DNA from: Opitutales bacterium
GTDB taxonomy: Bacteria > Verrucomicrobiota > Verrucomicrobiia > Opitutales > JAFGAQ01
Reading direction: 5' to 3'
DNA: 8,726 nt
NCBI GenBank assembly: GCA_028704125.1
Contig: JAQVLM010000103.1
Span: 1 to 8,726, forward strand
The notes under the pieces are model-generated. The model was not told the DNA's origin and searched no databases. It worked only from the letters and a program-made list of their open reading frames with translations. The translations under genes were made by a program, and so were the position numbers. How positions within the stretch are numbered: position 1 is the stretch's first letter; every line of letters starts with the position of its first letter. This document shows, one piece after another, positions 6,234 through 8,726 of the stretch.

Positions 6234-7904
6234 TCAGTCCTCCGCTTTCTTCACCAATACACTGAACTGCCGGAAGCCGGCCACCACGACGCGATCGCCG
6301 CGGTCAATGCTACCGGTCTGGGCCATGGCCTCAAAACGCCTGCCTTCCACCTCGATCTGGCCGCTTGGGATCATGGGGGTGAGTGCGATCCCGACCGTTC
6401 CAACCGGGGGAAGCGCAGTCCCGCCATCGCTGCGGCGCCCACCGCCGACGAGCACGGGATCCGGATCCGGCGAGGTGCCCTGCAGCGCCACACGACTCCA
6501 GAGCGGCGTCTTGGGCAGCAAACGCACCACAAGTATCATCCCCACCAGGGAACCGAGCAAACTGAGCAGAAGTGAACCAGTGGACCGTTGGACCTCATCC
6601 CATGCGATCACGATACGCCCCCCCTCGCCTTCGGGCCACAGATCGGCCATGGACCAGACCAGCGAAACCAGCACGCAGCAGATCCCGAGAAACGCGGGGA
6701 TGAGGAATCCCGGCAGGATCAACAACTCCACGGCGATGAGCAGAAGGCCCACAACAAACAAAATCAAAGGTTCGTAACCCGCCAATCCCGCCACATAGTT
6801 GCTGGCGAACACGATCACCAGACAGAGAATACCGAGGCTTCCAATGAGGCCGAAACTCGGGGTCTTGAACTCAATAAAGAGGAGGAGCACACCAATACTG
6901 ACCAGAATCGGGGCAACACCCTGCATGAACTGGGCCAGACGCTCGGACCAGGTCACCTCAAAAGCCTTGATCTCAACCACCCCCGCTCCGTAGCGCATGG
7001 AGAGGACATCTTCCACCGACGAGGCGATGCCGGCACCAAACAACGGCTCAGGGGGATCGCCGTAAGGGGTCATGGCCTCAGAGGCCGTAAGGGAAAGCAA
7101 TTCACCTTTGGGAGAGAGCACGGTATCGCCGATCTTGAGCTCGAAATCCGGATCGGTCATCGCCCGCATCACGTCAGCGCGGTAGCGGTGGTTCTTGGCA
7201 TAGACCCGCACCTTGGCATTGATGTAGCTCTGGAGCTTCCGCTTCATGGACTCAGGAATATCCTGACCGGTGCCACTGACGACCTCGGCGGCCCCGATCT
7301 GACCGTTTTCCTCAAAATAGATGTCATCCGTGCTGATCGCGATAAAGGAACCGGCGGAAATCGCCTCGGTGTTCACATAGGTAAGGGTCTCGCCTTTGAA
7401 GCGGCTCAGCGCGTCCATGATTTCAAGGGTATTCTGAAGCTCCCCTCCGGGGGTGTCCATGTCGAGCACGATGAGGTCCACCCCATTCGTCAGCGCTTCC
7501 TTGAGTGCGCGCCTCAGGATATAGAGGGTCGGCGAACCGATGGCACCCTTGACAGGGATCACATAGGCCTTTTGAGGCGGAGTGGCCGACTCTCTTGCAA
7601 GCGCTTGCTCCTCCACCGATGGAGCGGGCGGTTCCACGGGCTTCTCAGCGACCACGGCATCCGCCGCGGCCGGAGCCGTTGTTTGATCCGTGTTCGCGGC
7701 AACGGCTACGGCCGATTCGGCGATGGCTGGATCAGAAGCGGCTTGTGAAATCACCGTCGCAGGTTCATCCGATACGGCTGGGCTCACCTCCACCGGTACG
7801 GCTGGGGAAGCCGGCGCATCCGCATCCGGAGCATCCCCACGGACACAGAACACCGGCAAAATTGAAACCACTGCTGCGAATGCGAGGAACGAAAAACGGG
7901 TCAT
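6234..7904 (-). CDS. Long NfeD protein: ClpP-class membrane serine protease plus OB-fold
   Basis: This 556-residue protein belongs to the NfeD1a / YqeZ / PH1510 type. In order it has a signal sequence (1-22), an 80-residue Ala/Pro/Val-rich linker (about 25-105), a ClpP/crotonase-fold protease domain (about 112-305), four or five membrane helices (about 325-463) and a cytosolic OB-fold (about 498-554). The protease part starts YVIPVKGAIGSPTLYILRRA and includes LIVLDMDTPGG. Its probable nucleophile is Ser183 in AISAGSFIA. Lys223, 40 residues later in RKLQSY, fits the Ser-Lys dyad known from PH1510 (spacing about 41). An insert of about 40 residues at 250-290 (KIGDTVLSPKGELLSLTASEA) is usual for long NfeD proteins. 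Family members cleave stomatin/SPFH partners near their C-terminus, so FloA is a candidate substrate. The start at 7904 lacks a clear Shine-Dalgarno but gives a proper signal peptide. It lies 40 bases after the ABC permease gene. Confidence 0.93.
   Translation of the reverse strand: MTRFSFLAFAAVVSILPVFCVRGDAPDADAPASPAVPVEVSPAVSDEPATVISQAASDPAIAESAVAVAANTDQTTAPAAADAVVAEKPVEPPAPSVEEQALARESATPPQKAYVIPVKGAIGSPTLYILRRALKEALTNGVDLIVLDMDTPGGELQNTLEIMDALSRFKGETLTYVNTEAISAGSFIAISTDDIYFEENGQIGAAEVVSGTGQDIPESMKRKLQSYINAKVRVYAKNHRYRADVMRAMTDPDFELKIGDTVLSPKGELLSLTASEAMTPYGDPPEPLFGAGIASSVEDVLSMRYGAGVVEIKAFEVTWSERLAQFMQGVAPILVSIGVLLLFIEFKTPSFGLIGSLGILCLVIVFASNYVAGLAGYEPLILFVVGLLLIAVELLILPGFLIPAFLGICCVLVSLVWSMADLWPEGEGGRIVIAWDEVQRSTGSLLLSLLGSLVGMILVVRLLPKTPLWSRVALQGTSPDPDPVLVGGGRRSDGGTALPPVGTVGIALTPMIPSGQIEVEGRRFEAMAQTGSIDRGDRVVVAGFRQFSVLVKKAED
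6239..6243 (-). promoter_or_regulatory. Ribosome binding site of the short NfeD gene
   Basis: The minus strand reads GGAGG, eight bases before the ATG at 6230. It lies inside the last codons of the long NfeD gene. This is the strongest Shine-Dalgarno in the window and fixes the start of the short gene. Its placement inside the upstream gene suggests translational coupling. Confidence 0.8.
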
Positions 7905-7944
7905 AGGTGATCACTATCAAAACAGTAATTGGCCCAAACACAAG

Positions 7945-8726
7945 CTACCAATTCGCAAAATGCCGCCTGCGGCGCAACACGATGAGCGGAGGGAAGCCCA
8001 CCACCCCCTTCATATTAAAAAGGCCCATCAGAACCATCAGAACGATGCAGCCTGCCCAAACCAGGCAGGCGATGAGTGGATCGATCCCGCCGGAAAGCGC
8101 ATCTCCATTGATCTGCCCGACCCAACCCGACAGCAGCGATGCGGCGACCACCCCCGCCCCGCCGGCGATAGCCCCGGCCAAAGCGGACTCCGCGAGCATG
8201 AGCCGGCGCAACCACTCGGCATCCGCACCGAGCACACCGAGGATCACCATCTCATGGATGCGGTTGCGCCGCTGCATGGTGAGCAGCACAAACACCGAGA
8301 GCACACCGCAGGTCAGGATGAGCACACCGCCGACCTGATTCAGGAAAAACACCTCTTCGAGCCAGGCGAGGTATGGGCTGAGCACTCCCCAATCCTGACT
8401 GGACGAAAAACCCATGATCCCGTCCACCCCAAGTGCGGAGAAACTGCGAAAGAAACCGTGCAGCGTCAGGACCAGGAAAACGCCAAAGCCGATTGCGGAA
8501 AGCGAAAAACCATAGGCGTTCTGCTTCCGGTAGAGATTGGCGGCGGCCTGTTGCCAAAGGTGCCAGGTGCGCCCGCCCGGAACCGAGCGGAACAGACGGC
8601 GAAGCCCCCAACGCACGCCCGTGATCAGCAGGACAATGCCACCGAAACCCAGAAGCAGCACGCTGATCACCCCCAGCCCAAACCAGCGGTCCTCAACCAT
8701 CCACAGGCAATATCCCAAGGCTGCCA
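7945..8726 (-). CDS. ABC transporter permease, FtsX/MacB-like C-terminal part (runs off window)
   Basis: The frame is open to the window edge and ends with a TAG at 7945-7947, leaving about 259 C-terminal residues. The true start lies outside; an in-frame TTG at 8718 is only the first possible start codon in view. Numbering from there, predicted membrane helices lie at about 13-40, 68-90, 125-147, 174-197 and 213-235. The run RRNRIHEMVILGVLGADAEWLRRLMLAESALAGAIAGG at 150-187 has the FtsX-domain pattern of a basic RR-x-x-E-x-x-x-L-x-x-LGA coupling helix followed by LLxAE-x-x-x-x-G and a membrane helix. The end, GVVGFPPLIVLR, matches the usual closing P-x-x-x-L-R. AANLYRKQNAYG at 59-70 resembles the second FtsX repeat of large YbbP-like permeases. 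Such proteins move lipids, lipoproteins or peptides, or transmit force; the substrate here is not evident. It is probably upstream in the same transcript as the NfeD genes, only 40 bases away. Confidence 0.8.
   Translation of the reverse strand, partial: AALGYCLWMVEDRWFGLGVISVLLLGFGGIVLLITGVRWGLRRLFRSVPGGRTWHLWQQAAANLYRKQNAYGFSLSAIGFGVFLVLTLHGFFRSFSALGVDGIMGFSSSQDWGVLSPYLAWLEEVFFLNQVGGVLILTCGVLSVFVLLTMQRRNRIHEMVILGVLGADAEWLRRLMLAESALAGAIAGGAGVVAASLLSGWVGQINGDALSGGIDPLIACLVWAGCIVLMVLMGLFNMKGVVGFPPLIVLRRRRHFANW

Noticed and set aside
6588..7748. A 386-residue open frame on the plus strand.
   Set aside because: It lies wholly antisense to the long NfeD gene, whose domains are clear. Its translation is rich in His/Arg/Gly with no domain or membrane pattern, as expected of a shadow frame in GC-rich coding DNA.

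Overview
The window is a bacterial chromosomal segment in which all seven supported protein-coding genes lie on the minus strand, so transcription runs from high to low coordinates. I see no tRNA, rRNA, CRISPR array, insertion sequence or phage gene. The gene content suggests a Gram-negative-type, two-membrane bacterium of the PVC group, most likely Verrucomicrobiota. The pointers are a secretin with a doubled N0 domain, exported Ig-like proteins, and a ClpP-NfeD / NfeD / FloA cluster followed by a small membrane protein ending in a LLFSEIFGAPLGLR-type motif. This taxonomic call is an inference from gene content, not from a marker gene.

Reading in the direction of transcription, the first part (8726 to about 3942) is a membrane-biology cluster. 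It starts with the C-terminal part of an FtsX/MacB-type ABC transporter permease, cut by the window edge. Forty bases later comes a long NfeD protein, a ClpP-class membrane serine protease fused to membrane segments and an OB-fold. Three bases after that is a short NfeD protein without the protease, then the flotillin-like scaffold FloA. After a 125-base gap holding a 13-bp perfect GC-rich stem-loop comes a 209-residue single-pass membrane protein with a charged helical tail. NfeD and flotillin/SPFH proteins are established functional partners in membrane-domain organisation. The last protein may be a further member of that module.

The second part (about 3941 to 1) begins after a 272-base AT-rich non-coding stretch that probably carries the promoter and leader of the next operon. 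It encodes a 717-residue outer-membrane secretin with two tandem N0/STN-like domains and an unusual Ala/Lys/Glu-rich C-terminal tail. A 235-residue exported protein of unknown function follows, then the start of an exported Ig-like repeat protein that runs off the window. There are no pilM/N/O/P, ATPase or pilin genes beside the secretin, so its machine is assembled from elsewhere or is atypical. The secretin and two small-gap exported neighbours are the best candidate here for an incompletely described export or surface system. What they export is not shown by the sequence.

Shine-Dalgarno sequences are uneven. They are clear before the short NfeD gene (GGAGG) and the 235-residue protein (AAGGA), and not recognisable before the other four complete or 5'-complete genes. 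Start calls there rest on protein alignment logic, signal peptides and neighbour boundaries.
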